Assembly: GCA_016098155.1 (NCBI GenBank)
Contig: JAAAJB010000100.1
Span: 1 to 64,000, forward strand
Source: Actinomortierella ambigua
Taxonomy: Eukaryota > Mortierellomycota > Mortierellomycetes > Mortierellales > Mortierellaceae
Direction: 5' to 3'
Length of the DNA: 64,000 nt
Shown: positions 32,204 to 42,724 of the stretch, piece by piece
Layout: each line of letters starts with the position of its first letter
How positions within the stretch are numbered: position 1 is the first letter of the stretch
Notes under the pieces: generated by a model
What the model was told of the DNA's origin: nothing
The model's database searches: none
What the model saw: the letters and a program-made list of their open reading frames with translations, nothing else
Program-made: the position numbers and the translations under genes

Positions 32204-32920
32204 CTATTTCTTACTCCACGTCTTGACCCATGCCACAAAGTTTTTCCAAACTACGGCGACTCGATCACCGAAAGCCTCCAAGAACTGCACAAAGCCGTTG
32301 AATTCTTCAACCGAGGACTCGACTGGATTCACCTTTGGAATTTCCTGTGATATTATCTTGGATAATAGTTCTGTCATGAGAGGCTGGGGACCTTTAGGGT
32401 TGTCCTTACGGAATCTAGGGATGACCGCAAACCAAGAGCTATTGATCTTGCCTTCGGCCAACTTATTGAGCTCCGCCAAGATTTTGTCTCGAACAGAGTC
32501 ATTATAGTTCTCCAAGTCGTCTTCATGGACCTTGTTGATGATCAGACCGACTTCAATAGAAAAGCCCATGGCCTCAAGCACTTTGCAACTCACGAACATA
32601 TCCGGCGGCAACAGGCGCCCTCCGCCTTCAGGCAACACAATGATCATCTTGAATTCGCCCTTCATGTTCAATGCTTCTGTGATGGCCTTGGCATTGCGTT
32701 TGACGTTCTCATCCGTCGCCTCGAGCAAACCAGGAACATCCACAAGACGTACATCCATAGTCCCAAGAGTAACGTCACAGTAGCTGCACTTTGTTGTCAG
32801 GCCGTCCACGAGGCTGAACCCAGACTTGAAGTCTCCTCCAATCGAGTTCAGGAGGTAACTCTTGCCCACGCCGGCATTGCCAGCAAGCAATACATTTATA
32901 GTTTTCGGTTCAGGTGTCAT
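32204..32920 (-). CDS. AIG1/IAN-like GTPase 5 (amphipathic basic tail, inverted)
   Basis: Intronless, 238 residues, the only intact array member on the minus strand. P-loop GNAGVGKSYLLNSIGG, DGLTTKCSYCDV, RLVDVPGLLEATD and INKVHEDD are intact. The C-terminus VAVVWKNFVAWVKTWSKK is amphipathic and basic, like that of GTPase 2, its nearest paralogue. It sits where the second member of unit 2 should be but is flipped. The solo transposon end at 31.5 kb lies immediately downstream of its stop. Confidence 0.85.
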   Translation of the reverse strand: MTPEPKTINVLLAGNAGVGKSYLLNSIGGDFKSGFSLVDGLTTKCSYCDVTLGTMDVRLVDVPGLLEATDENVKRNAKAITEALNMKGEFKMIIVLPEGGGRLLPPDMFVSCKVLEAMGFSIEVGLIINKVHEDDLENYNDSVRDKILAELNKLAEGKINSSWFAVIPRFRKDNPKGPQPLMTELLSKIISQEIPKVNPVESSVEEFNGFVQFLEAFGDRVAVVWKNFVAWVKTWSKK

Positions 32921-33585
32921 TGTCTAAGAGCCTGGTGAATGAAAGGAGGGTGCGAGGGAGAGAAAGAGGGAGAAAGAGGGCGATGATGAGTCTCTGAGCA
33001 AAAGAAGAGGGCATTAATTGAACTTGGACTGTTGCCGAAGTTATGGATAGTATTCAAATACTTTAAAGAGAGCATGATCTTGGTTGCAACAACCGTCGCC
33101 ACGAACAAGAGCATGATTTATAGATTTTTTGTCGCGAAACGGAGATAGAGAAGTGTGAAGAGATATGTCTATGTTCTCAAAAAGAGGCACGCAATTGAAA
33201 CTTTTTCAGCAAACTTAAGACAGTTCCAAAAAGAAGACAGGCCACCTGCATACAGGTCTGTTGCCTTCCTCCTCCTGCATATTGAGGCTCGAACCTATTC
33301 ATGGCATATTTTGTATCAGTATTTTACCTCAGAGGTTCCACATGCATCTTACCCATGCGACACATATTTTTCTCCCAGTGTATTCAGTCTCACCACAATC
33401 TTGCTGCAAGACAAACACACAAGCAAACGAGTTATCCTTAAATTCGAGAAGTCACTACTTTCCAGTATAAAAAATCATCAATCAGCACCCTAACATTCAC
33501 TTTACAAAAGCAGTTTCCTGATATTTGACCATTCCATTCCTTTCATACTCTGTGATTTTTCGCACCACTTCTTGTCTTCTGTACA
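32921..33585. other. Divergent promoter region of GTPases 5 and 6
   Basis: The 665 nt between two head-to-head GTPase genes. A candidate TATA box (TATAAAAA) for GTPase 6 is at 33466-33473. No other gene seen. Confidence 0.5.
33466..33473 (+). promoter_or_regulatory. Candidate TATA box of GTPase 6
   Basis: TATAAAAA about 113 nt upstream of the ATG at 33586. Confidence 0.4.
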
Positions 33586-34647
33586 ATGCTCGGAAATGTG
33601 CTTTTCATTGGCAATACCGGTGTAGGCAAGAGCTATCTTCTCAACTCAATTGGTGGCGAGTTTGAGTCTGGCTTCAGTTCGGTGGACGGACTGACTGCGA
33701 AGGTCTCCTATTGCGACGTCGAAATTCAGGGATCATGCGTACGGCTAATTGATGCACCGGGTCTACTCGAGGCGACAGGAGAGAGAATGCGAAACAATGC
33801 CCGGGCGATCACGGATGCATTGGGTATGCCGGGTGGATTCAAGCTTGTATTCGTGATGGCCGATAATTCGGGGCGTGTTACCCCGGCAGACCTCTACACT
33901 ATCGGAAGAGTGATGTCGGCCATTGACGGCTCTATCCCAGTAGGGGCGATCATCAACAAAGTCCCCGAGGAAGAGCTGGATCTTTATGATGATTCTGAAA
34001 CAAAGGAAAAGATCATCAGACAGCTCAACAGTGTTGCTCCCAACTGCTTTGGCCCAGCTCGGTTCAAGGCGATTCCACGTTTTTCCAAGAACAACATTCA
34101 TGGTGCCGCTGACCTCGTGAAGGAGCTCTTAAGAGATATGGATTTCCACCTCCTTCCGGCTGTCAAGAGCATTACCGCTAGCATGGAGGAGCTCCGAGGC
34201 TTTACGTCGATGCTCAAATCGCTCCCCAAAGATGCGAAGGACTTTGTCGCGGGGTTCTTCAAAACAAGTTGCGAGACTCATGGAAATGCACATTCCGATC
34301 GGCAGAACAAAAGTATGTACCACAAAGACGCCATGACCCAGGATCCCAAAGCGACTCAGGGTGTTCTAGGCGCAGAGCGACAGGCAGGACATGATCAGCT
34401 GGGGATGAAAAACATCGAGGCCATCAACGAGAGGGTCACTGCAGAGAACTCTGACGAGCATCCCACCCGTTCCGCTCAGCCAAATGGCACTTCCCTCGGA
34501 ACGCAGCTGCTCGAATTTGTGAAGCGGCTGTGTCGTTTTCAAGCAATTATCGAGATCCATGTGAAAGAAATAGCTGATCCTAGCAAGGCAGTTGTGGTTG
34601 TAAGTGAAGATGTGCGTACGGAGACCAAGAAAGGGGAAACTAAGTAG
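33586..34647 (+). CDS. AIG1/IAN-like GTPase 6 (paralogue of GTPase 3 without repeats)
   Basis: Single exon, 353 residues. The first 200 or so residues are nearly identical to GTPase 3 (GNTGVGKSYLLN, CDVEIQGSCVRLIDAPGLLE, INKVPEEELD). The linker is also shared (GAERQAGHDQLG, SDEHPTRSAQPNGTS). Where GTPase 3 has nine repeats, this protein has only a short segment with one degenerate unit at most (RFQAIIEIHVKEIADP), then VSEDVRTETKKGETK and a stop. The comparison shows the repeat array is a gain, or a collapse, in one copy. It closes the second three-gene unit. Confidence 0.85.
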   Translation: MLGNVLFIGNTGVGKSYLLNSIGGEFESGFSSVDGLTAKVSYCDVEIQGSCVRLIDAPGLLEATGERMRNNARAITDALGMPGGFKLVFVMADNSGRVTPADLYTIGRVMSAIDGSIPVGAIINKVPEEELDLYDDSETKEKIIRQLNSVAPNCFGPARFKAIPRFSKNNIHGAADLVKELLRDMDFHLLPAVKSITASMEELRGFTSMLKSLPKDAKDFVAGFFKTSCETHGNAHSDRQNKSMYHKDAMTQDPKATQGVLGAERQAGHDQLGMKNIEAINERVTAENSDEHPTRSAQPNGTSLGTQLLEFVKRLCRFQAIIEIHVKEIADPSKAVVVVSEDVRTETKKGETK

Positions 34648-35374
34648 GAGTCCGCTACCACACTGATGCTAACCAGTCGTCTAATGATAGTCGCCTTTGC
34701 ATTCTTCTGAAAATAGTTAGACGCGGGATACAATGTTGAGAAAGATAGATCATTAGGACTCATTTATTAATGGATTGGTTGATCGTACTAGTAGTATTAT
34801 AGATACAGCTATGACATTCACATGATATTTACATATGGTCAGCATAATTGATACCGTTACTATGAACACTTTGTGGGATTTCGCCCGGCGGTATGGTGCA
34901 CCATAACCTATAGCCCACTGGACTGTTTTTTCCCGACAATAAAGCTTCTGTACGACTGTGCAAGCAAAAGCGGCCCGGGTCGTATTTTGTTGTTATGTGT
35001 CGGTGATGATTAGTCGAGTGCCGTAACAAAGCGCGAGTATGTAGTCGATATTTTGAGTGCATCTGACTGCCTGACCTGTCTTGAGTTGCAACTCTTGAAA
35101 CGACGAGATAATCCTTGGGCTCAAAGTCTTTGAGCTAGAATCGGCCCAGTTCTGTCTCCGTCGAGTGCTAGTTTCGTCGCAGAGGTGATGTCACATGAAG
35201 TGTACACTTTGACGGAAGTTGAACATATTATTGGCGACCCAATTCATGATAGTTTTGGTGCAAAGCAGTGAGAATAATCCTGTCAGTAAAGTAGGAATTC
35301 AATTAGATTGTGTCATCTACGCTGTAGTCTCCGTAGACGAAGAGGAAGAGGACGAGTCACTTGCAGACAACACC
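34648..35374. other. Intergenic downstream of GTPase 6
   Basis: The first 100 or so nt match sequence inside and after the end of GTPase 3 (CACACTGATG, then TTCTTCTGAAA). No gene seen. Confidence 0.5.
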
Positions 35375-36035
35375 CACAAGTGCAAGCGGCAACTCAGTCC
35401 AAACAACAAAGCAGCAACGAGAGCATGTGGAGAATAAACGTTGTTGCAAACATTTGTGTGCATTGCTGTCTCTCATTCTCACTGTGCTGCCTGTCTGCCT
35501 GCTCATTCTTCCACTCATTCTACTGTATCGGTGTCCTTCCCACTCCATTTTTGCCAGTCTCCCTCTCATCTACCTGGCGAATGGCGCGGCTGTCCTCGTT
35601 GTTAACGAAATATCGTAAAATGGAAGGATGCAGACTCGTCTTTCTCAGTCTACAGGCAAACTAGGGAGACGCCGCGAACTTCACAGAAGCGATATAGTAT
35701 GATGCATGTTCTGGGCTCCAGAGTGAGGGTAGTCAGTGCCAGACGGACGAGAGGGGTACCGAGGAGGGTCTTTGAGAGATGGCTGAAGCCTTTTTTTCCA
35801 CAGGGAAAAAACTGATGTCCGTCGACTGGCCAGGGAGCCAATCCCCTGCCTCAATCTCTTATTTGCAGCATGTGCTTCCACACACTCCCCACATACACTT
35901 ATTAAATGACCCTTTTTCCCAGGCGGAATACCTCATTCGCAACTTCATAGTCACCCATTGGTGGACGACACCAAGGACAATGGATACCATGAAAGAACTC
36001 ATGCAGCGGAGCTCAGCTCGCTGCTCTTCTGCTTG
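35375..36035. repeat. Dispersed repeat block C
   Basis: The most diverged of the three blocks. It retains CAAGTGCAAGCGGCAAC, a disrupted version of the hydrophobic ORF, TTCTGGGCTCCAGAG, a GGTCTTTGAGAGAT segment and the end segment GACAATGGATACCATGAAAG. It heads the third unit, which carries the kinase-GTPase fusion. Confidence 0.8.
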
Positions 36036-36397
36036 ATATCGTAGAAGCAATTATCGTGTCGATCCCTCAAGTTACTGGTGATACGCACCATGGACCTCTT
36101 ATTCTATGTCACAGTTCAACACGAGCTGTCGACCATGACTAGGATAAAACGAATACTCTTTCGTTTTGCTTGGTAGTGTTCTTTGGTGATGCGCATTTTA
36201 ATCTGATGCGTTTTTCGCGCACCTGAGCCTGGGTACTTGGCCTTATAGATGCGAGGAGGGACCCATGTCCGGCCCAACCATTTAAGGTTGGTGTAACCAT
36301 GGGTGACGTCGAAAGTTAGGGCAGAGCAGTGCCTCATCTCATTCACCAAATGTCGTCTCACTTCCATTCCCACGCAATCCCTCATCATAGAGACTCA

Positions 36398-38082
36398 ATG
36401 GAAGCCAATCCTCCATCCATGGTAAAAAGCAAAACGCATGCTTATATTTATCTTGGCGTTCAACGAGCTTAAAGCAGACCACATGGCTCCTATCTAATCC
36501 ATGACATTTTATCCACTAGCGCCCTCTGCTCGTTCTAGGAACCAAGCTTGGCTCAGGAACGTTCGGTGTCGTCCACAAAGCACAGTATGGAGATCAGCCA
36601 TGTGCTGCCAAGGAATTCTTTGTCAGTCAGTCGGAGCTTGATCGAAAGGCTATCGACAGGGAAATCTCGGTCCTCCAGAGGCTCCGCTTCTGCCATGTCA
36701 TCCAGTTCTACAGAACCCACGAGCAAGACGACCGCATCTACATCCTCATGGAACTGGCCGAGAAAGGTAGTCTCGCACAGGCTATCAACAAAGGCCATCT
36801 CGCACGCGACGGCTGGGTGACCAAGAGGCGGCTCGCTCATGAGATTGCTCGAGGACTCGCCTACATCCATCTGGAGGGTGTCTTCCACTGCGACCTCAAG
36901 AGTGCCAATGTGCTCCTGACCAAACACATGGAGGTTAAGCTGGCTGACTTTGGACTGGCTCAAATCCGGTCGATGTCCAGTGCAGCATCGAGTGCCGGCG
37001 GCAAAGACTCCACGATGGCGGCAGGGACGCTTCGATGGGTGGCACCAGAGCTACTCTATGCAGACAAGCCTAGGTACTCAGCCAAGTCGGATGTGTACTC
37101 TTTAGGAGTGGTGATGTGGGAGATGGCGGCCGACTGTACAAAACCATTCAAAGATCAGTCGAACGAAGCATAGGTTGCACTGGACGTAAAGAATGGTCGC
37201 CGTGAACAGCTGCCCGATGAGACCCCATTCGAATACCGCAAGTGGGTTGAGCGCTGCTGGGCTCAGGATCCATGTGACCGACCGAGCGCTGGCAGCGTGA
37301 TTCTGGTGCACGATGAATCCATCGAAGACAGCGGCGATACGGATGGGAGCTTTCTCGATCTTGGCAGTAGCGGGATTGGATTGGATCCAAGGGGCGAAGG
37401 GCCTTTGCACCTGCATCCGAGGGATTTGACACAGGAAACAACAAATATATTGCTTATTGGCGATGACGGCGTCGGCAAGAGTTACCTCCTGAACTCAATC
37501 GGAGGAAATTTTGAGTCTGCTGGGCTCAACACAATGGACGGCTTGACCATACGGTGCAAATATTGTGATGTTACTGTTGGGACCATGGCTGTACGTTTTG
37601 TAGATGTTCCTGGTTTACTCAACATGACGGATAGGAGTATCAGACGTGATACCAAGGCCATCATGGACGCATTGAACGTAAAAGGCGGATTGAAGATAAT
37701 CATTGTGTTGCTTGATAGCGGATGGCGCCGGTTGTGGGCGGATCTGAACACGATTGGCGGTGAGCTTTCGGACATTGATTTCTATGTTGATGTCGGTCTG
37801 ATCATCAACAAGGTCCATGAGGACGACATGGAGAGCTACAAAAACGACTTTGTTAGGGGCAATCTCCTCAAAACGCTCAACAGGCACGCTGGGGGCAAAA
37901 TCAAAAACTCTTGGTTCGTGGTCATCCCTCGATTCAGTCGGCTCAACCCAAAAGGTTCCCAGCCTTTTATGAGAGTGCTGTTATCCAACATGTTACCACA
38001 GGACACTTCAAAGGAGACTCCAGCCAAGGCCTCAGCTAAAAAATTTAAACGCATTTTACAACTCTTTAGAAAAAGTTTATAG
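36398..38082 (+). pseudogene. TKL kinase - AIG1/IAN GTPase fusion with one in-frame TAG
   Basis: Exon 1 36398-36421 (eight codons, MEANPPSM), a 98-nt phase-0 intron, and exon 2 36520-38082. Kinase half: glycine loop GSGTFGVV, VAIK-type Lys in CAAKEFF, catalytic loop HCDLKSAN (Cys replaces the usual Arg), DFGLAQ, APELLY, WEMAADCTKPF, and a final lobe ending RCWAQDPCDRPSAGSV. After a linker of about 50 residues the GTPase half begins: GDDGVGKSYLLNSIGG, CKYCDVTVGTMAVRFVDVPGLL, INKVHEDD. Both halves are in the same frame; the only interruption is TAG at 37171-37173 (codon 226), where the Sel1-repeat kinase paralogue has Leu. So this is a fusion killed by a single nonsense change, a read-through gene, or a base-call error. 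Without read-through it gives a truncated kinase and, from an internal start, a free GTPase. Confidence 0.85.
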
Positions 38083-39497
38083 CACTATTCAAGAAGAAAA
38101 CCTCCTTTGATAGCTGCCTCAGAGATAATGAAATCCGAGTGTTAGTGGAAGTTTATTCAGCACTCGTTGCACGGGCAAATGTTGATTAGCATGGGAGAAT
38201 ACTGTACTATGTGGGGGATCAGATCATTACTTGCTAGCTGAATAGTCACGGCCAGTCCCGCAGGTATCTATGCCAGATGGGCTGAGGAGAGAGTTGCCTG
38301 CAATGCTGGGCCCAATAAGGGATGATGTTTGTACACAAATGTAGATAGGTTGTCTGAAACTGTCATTGCTGAACAAGGCAGATTGAAAAAGAATGGCGGG
38401 TTGCTAAAGTACTGCGGCTTTCAAGGGCTAAAAAATACGACTAATAGGGAGCGGATGGAAGAGTGGCGACGGTGTTGGGATTGGAAGACATTCTTAGACC
38501 CGGTGGTGATTGTTCGTACAGACAGGGCCATCGCAGGTGCTGGTTACAGGAGGAGAGTCCACCAGTCGTTCCTCTGAGCCGCCTGCGGATCACGACTTTT
38601 TACATAGGATACATTAGGATACAGGGAATGGGTCCATAGAGCGCGGATTACCTCATGAAAAGAATCGTTTCAACTTAATTCTATTAACTGGCACTCGAAT
38701 GTGGTTGTGAGAGAGGATGAGTGGACAGTGAGAAAGAAAGAATGATATGAACGAAGAGAGACAGTTTATCGTGGACATTGGTAACCTGGATAGTGCACTC
38801 TTTCATTCTTTTCGTAAGAGTCAAAAGAAAGGGATATTCGTAAACAGTTTCCCCAAGAATCATTCGCTCTTTGTCGTTTGGTGGTACGGGGGCAAATGGA
38901 GAGCGTGAAGGCTAAACGCGCTTCAGAAGCCATCATCTAGCGAGTGGGAAGAACATAACGCCAGTCAAAAGAAATGTAGGCAGATCAGGCTGAGAGCCAC
39001 GCGGAAGTACATCTTCGTGCAAAAGTTCAATGGAAACATGAAGGTGAAGTTCTATGAGTTTTGTTGAGATGCCCCCGAAGTGTTGCGCATAGTTCATGTC
39101 CATTCATGATCAACTTGTACTACAGTAAGGCGCACGGGTGTTGACTATCACACGATGCTATGAGACGACCCTTTGATGTGAACACTCAGAAAGAGCGGTG
39201 GCCGTAATGACAATTGTGTCCGCAAACGTTGACTTATTTCCTGAAAAAACTGACTCGCGCGTAGCCCTCCACCTTTATTTCATAGACAATTGGCCGAGGG
39301 TTCTGTGGTCCTCGTCCTCATGGATAATATTCTCTTTTTACCATGGATTTTACAAATTTTCGCACGGAGATAACATTGCTGTAGCCTCAGTAGACATGAG
39401 AAACCTTCTGGCGTTCGCTGATTCTGTGCTGCGGCAGCCATACAAATGCAGTGCACCTTTCCTTCTCCTCTTTATCGTTCAAATTCCATACTACAAA
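38083..39497. other. Intergenic, no clear gene
   Basis: An 82-codon ORF at 38329-38577 is not recognisable and has no supporting context. No other feature. Confidence 0.5.
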
Positions 39498-40429
39498 ATG
39501 AACGCACCTTCTTCGCAGACTCTCAGCACGCTTCCACTAGAAATTTGCGATATCACACTAGCAGACCTTGCCCTCTCCGCCCGTGTTTCTCGATCATGAA
39601 ATGTGATTTTGATGCCATTCCTATGGCACAATCTCGCCATTCAGACTAAATCCCACCATCGCTGCTTCGTCTGTCACGACACCCAGCAGGCGCTAGTCCG
39701 TAGCGCAGCATATTTACGCGAGTTTCGCGTCATTCTGGATAGGTTAAATGCCTATCTTCCCTCGCTTCTCCTGTCAGACGAAGGCGTCGTGGCACCGCCC
39801 ACTACTAGATACGCCTTCCACAGTCGTCTTCCTCACCAACCTTGATAAACTCTGTCTACATGCCCAGAGGCAAGTATGAGGGGCGGACAAAGGGATTGCG
39901 GGCTTGGTCCAGCAGAATTCTGGTCTCAGGCGGCTGCAGATCAACATCACCATCGATTTTGGCGTAGTTTTGAGCCTCGTCACGGACCATTTGCCATGCC
40001 TGGAAGAGCTCCGTCTCAATGTCCATCCATTTTCCATTAGTGGAGCTGAGCGTTGGGGTGACGGTGCCATAGCGTTGCTCGAGAGTCTTCCAGACTGTAT
40101 TCGGTCTGTGTGGCTTAATAATAGTGTCTTTTATTCGCCGCCACGCTAGGGTGAACCATCCAAAATCAGCCCTGACGACGGCTCCTCAAGGAAAAGGCCT
40201 CATCACGCACTCAGGTCTTTCTACATCAACAGCAATTTTGGAGGGAATGAGGAGGCGTTGGTACCATTTTTGGAGAGTTGTAGCTGGAGACTCCAGTCCG
40301 TGGGCGGTTTAGGGTCGACTTTCTATCATTACCCAAAGGTGGTCGACGCTTTGGTGAAGATTGGTTTCCAGTGAACAGCGCTACCCCGACACGCCATGCC
40401 ACAAGATGCATCCTATGTCGACTTTGCCA

Positions 40430-40472
<43 letters not shown>

Positions 40473-41146
40473 TCGCAGTGGACCTGGTCACCTTGATGGT
40501 GCGCACGATTGGGCCCTTGGCAGCTAAAGCTCTTGCACAGAACAGCAAGCATATGGAGGAACTCCTATTCTCGCGTGGCAATTCTGGGCTGTGGGGATCT
40601 GATCTGCAGACCATCCTGACCAGAGCCTCTAGATTGCGGTTGCTCTGTGTGACGTCGGTCACCAGTCGCAGCATGATCGCCGCCAGAGACATTATCTCCT
40701 CAAAGTGGGCGACCGCCTCTCTCAAGTACATCGATATCCAGATTCGTGTGCCTCGAGCCGATGAAGACGTGCCGCCTGACAGTCCAGCTCTCCATGCCTC
40801 CCGCGACCTTCAGCGATAAACTCTTCGGCGCTTGGGACAGCAGAAGGGACTGAAAAAGCTAACGCTCGGTCCTTCCGACATAGCTTTCATGGCCAATGGA
40901 GTTCAGCTCGACTGTCTTGAGATGAGTTTGGAGGCTGGGTTAAATGAACTGGCAAGGCTAAAAGAACTCGAGGAGATAGGCATCCGTCATATGAACCACA
41001 ACATCGGGGTGCCGGAACTGGGGTGGATGGTGGAGAACCTACCGAGCCTCCAGCAAGTGAGAGGTATACGCAGTGATGTCCGGGGTCTCGATCCCGAGGT
41101 TAAAGTGTGGCTCGAAACCCACCGTGAAAAATGGCTGTGGATATAG
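39498..41146 (+). pseudogene. F-box/LRR-type protein, broken
   Basis: Starts MNAPSSQTLSTLPLEICDI at 39498, a typical F-box opening, and runs into ADLALSARVSRS before a stop. The continuation in another frame (LWHNLAIQTKSHHRCF, ALVRSAAYLREFRV) is the usual F-box to LRR transition. Further LRR-like segments (GLRRLQINITIDFG, LPCLEELRLNVHP) follow with stops and frame changes; a (CT)n microsatellite interrupts at 40435-40469. A last clean stretch runs from about 40480 (AKALAQNSKHMEELLFSRG) through a TAA near 40817 to LPSLQQVRGIRS and a stop at 41144. At least four lesions make it a pseudogene. F-box/LRR proteins are SCF ubiquitin-ligase receptors and are greatly expanded in these fungi. Confidence 0.75.
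40435..40469. repeat. (CT)n microsatellite
   Basis: About 17 CT units inside the F-box/LRR pseudogene. Confidence 0.95.
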
Positions 41147-42620
41147 ACAATTGTTGGCATTGCATTAGCTGTCGAACAATTAAAAATTGTCTTTTCTCAT
41201 GATCAGGGATGACAGTGCGAAGGAGAAGAATGGAACGGAGAGGATCAAGTGTGGGAAGAGAGATTTGGCAACAGAGAAATATAATGCAAAGGTGACAGAG
41301 AAATAACAAAGATATGCCTCTGCTTCGTAGAACTATCTCTACAGTCGTCGTCGCTGGTACAACCACTAAAGATTTGAACCCATCGATAAAAATACGACAT
41401 GTTCCGCGAGAAGATCCTTCCAAGGCAGCTATGGTCGACTTTTGGCCACGACTTTTTGCGCATGGTTGGCATGCACGGTTAGTTCAGAAAGGGAAAGCTC
41501 AAAGGTTCAGAAGTAGGATAGGCTATGGTTTTGCCGAGATAAGATGCCGTGTGAACGGAAAAGCGCCAAGAGTCCGAATGTGGGCTGTAAGGTAAAATTG
41601 CTATCGATCCACGGCGGCAGAGCTGCGCGACGCCACCCGTGCCTGTTGTGTATGTATCGATGTCTCGGATTACCTGTTGTCCTTCAGCCCGTGCGCACAA
41701 TAGAACGCCTTTTCATGCATACCAAGAGCATGCATTTGAATGAGTTTTATGCCAGATGAGGCAGTGAATGGGTACATGGCTGAGAATTAGAGAGCATAGA
41801 GAGAGAAATGGACTTGCATGGAGTGTTGCGTCGACAGGGTTGGATTGGGTGGACACTCACTTGTCCTCTACAAGTGCAAGTCCTGCAACAAACAGGGGAT
41901 CAGATCTTCCTTTTTGACCTGAGGTTGGCCCCTTGGCCACCCCTCATCTTCTATATTGATAAACCATTGTAAAACAAACAAAGAAGCTATAGCTATATAG
42001 GGGTGGGCTCCGTTGGACCAGGGGAGTGTAGGAGCTGTGGAGGGGTGGGAGTATATGGAGGGTTGGGAGGTGAGAGCCGGGGTGGAGCCCGTCGGGGGCC
42101 GGTGGGGGCCGGTAGGGGGTTATAGGGTGCAGGAGGTGCGATTGGGGGAGGCTCCAGTCACGGGGAGGAAGGTCGGTGGTGCGTGGGCTTCGTATGGCTA
42201 CATGATTTTGCCAGATTCCCAGCAGAAGGATGGTCGTGATGGCGTCGATGGTTCTGTGAGGGTAATTGAGGGAGGGGAGCGGAGCAGTGACGCGAGGCGA
42301 CTGTTGTCACGAGTGTGTGGAGTGGTGTACAGTTCTGTCAGTACGTGTGTGGCATGCATGAAAAGCGCCCATCCAATCAATTGCACCTTGCCCACGCACT
42401 GCCACGCATTTTGTCGCCCTCTTTCCCTCTTTCCCTCTTTCCCACACCCAACTCGTGTGAATTTTGTTTCTTCCTCTTCCTTGTTCTTCTTCCTCTTCTC
42501 TTCTTGGCAGAAAAAACCTTGGCAACGCCAGCAAGGCACCCTTTTTTGGTTGTTTGAACGGGCACGAAATCATCCGACCCGACCACAATCATGGTTGCAG
42601 AACCTTATCGAGGACGCCGT
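41147..42620. other. Intergenic
   Basis: GT/GG-rich stretch at about 42000-42180 and a pyrimidine repeat (three CCCTCTTT-like units) at about 42418-42440. An open frame from 42013 has no coding character. No gene seen. Confidence 0.5.
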
Positions 42621-42623
42621 TGA

Positions 42624-42630
42624 TATAAAG
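42624..42630 (+). promoter_or_regulatory. Candidate TATA box of the S9 peptidase gene
   Basis: TATAAAG about 100 nt upstream of the ATG at 42725; a pyrimidine-rich leader with CA repeats follows. Confidence 0.45.
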
Positions 42631-42724
42631 CAACTCGCTCTTTCCCTCTTTTTTTTTATTCTTCAACAATACCCATCCTTCCCTCTCTCTCTCCACACAC
42701 ACACATACGCGCTCGATACACAAC

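Noticed and set aside
38329..38577. 82-codon plus-strand ORF
   Set aside because: No motif, no paralogue in the window, no convincing start context.
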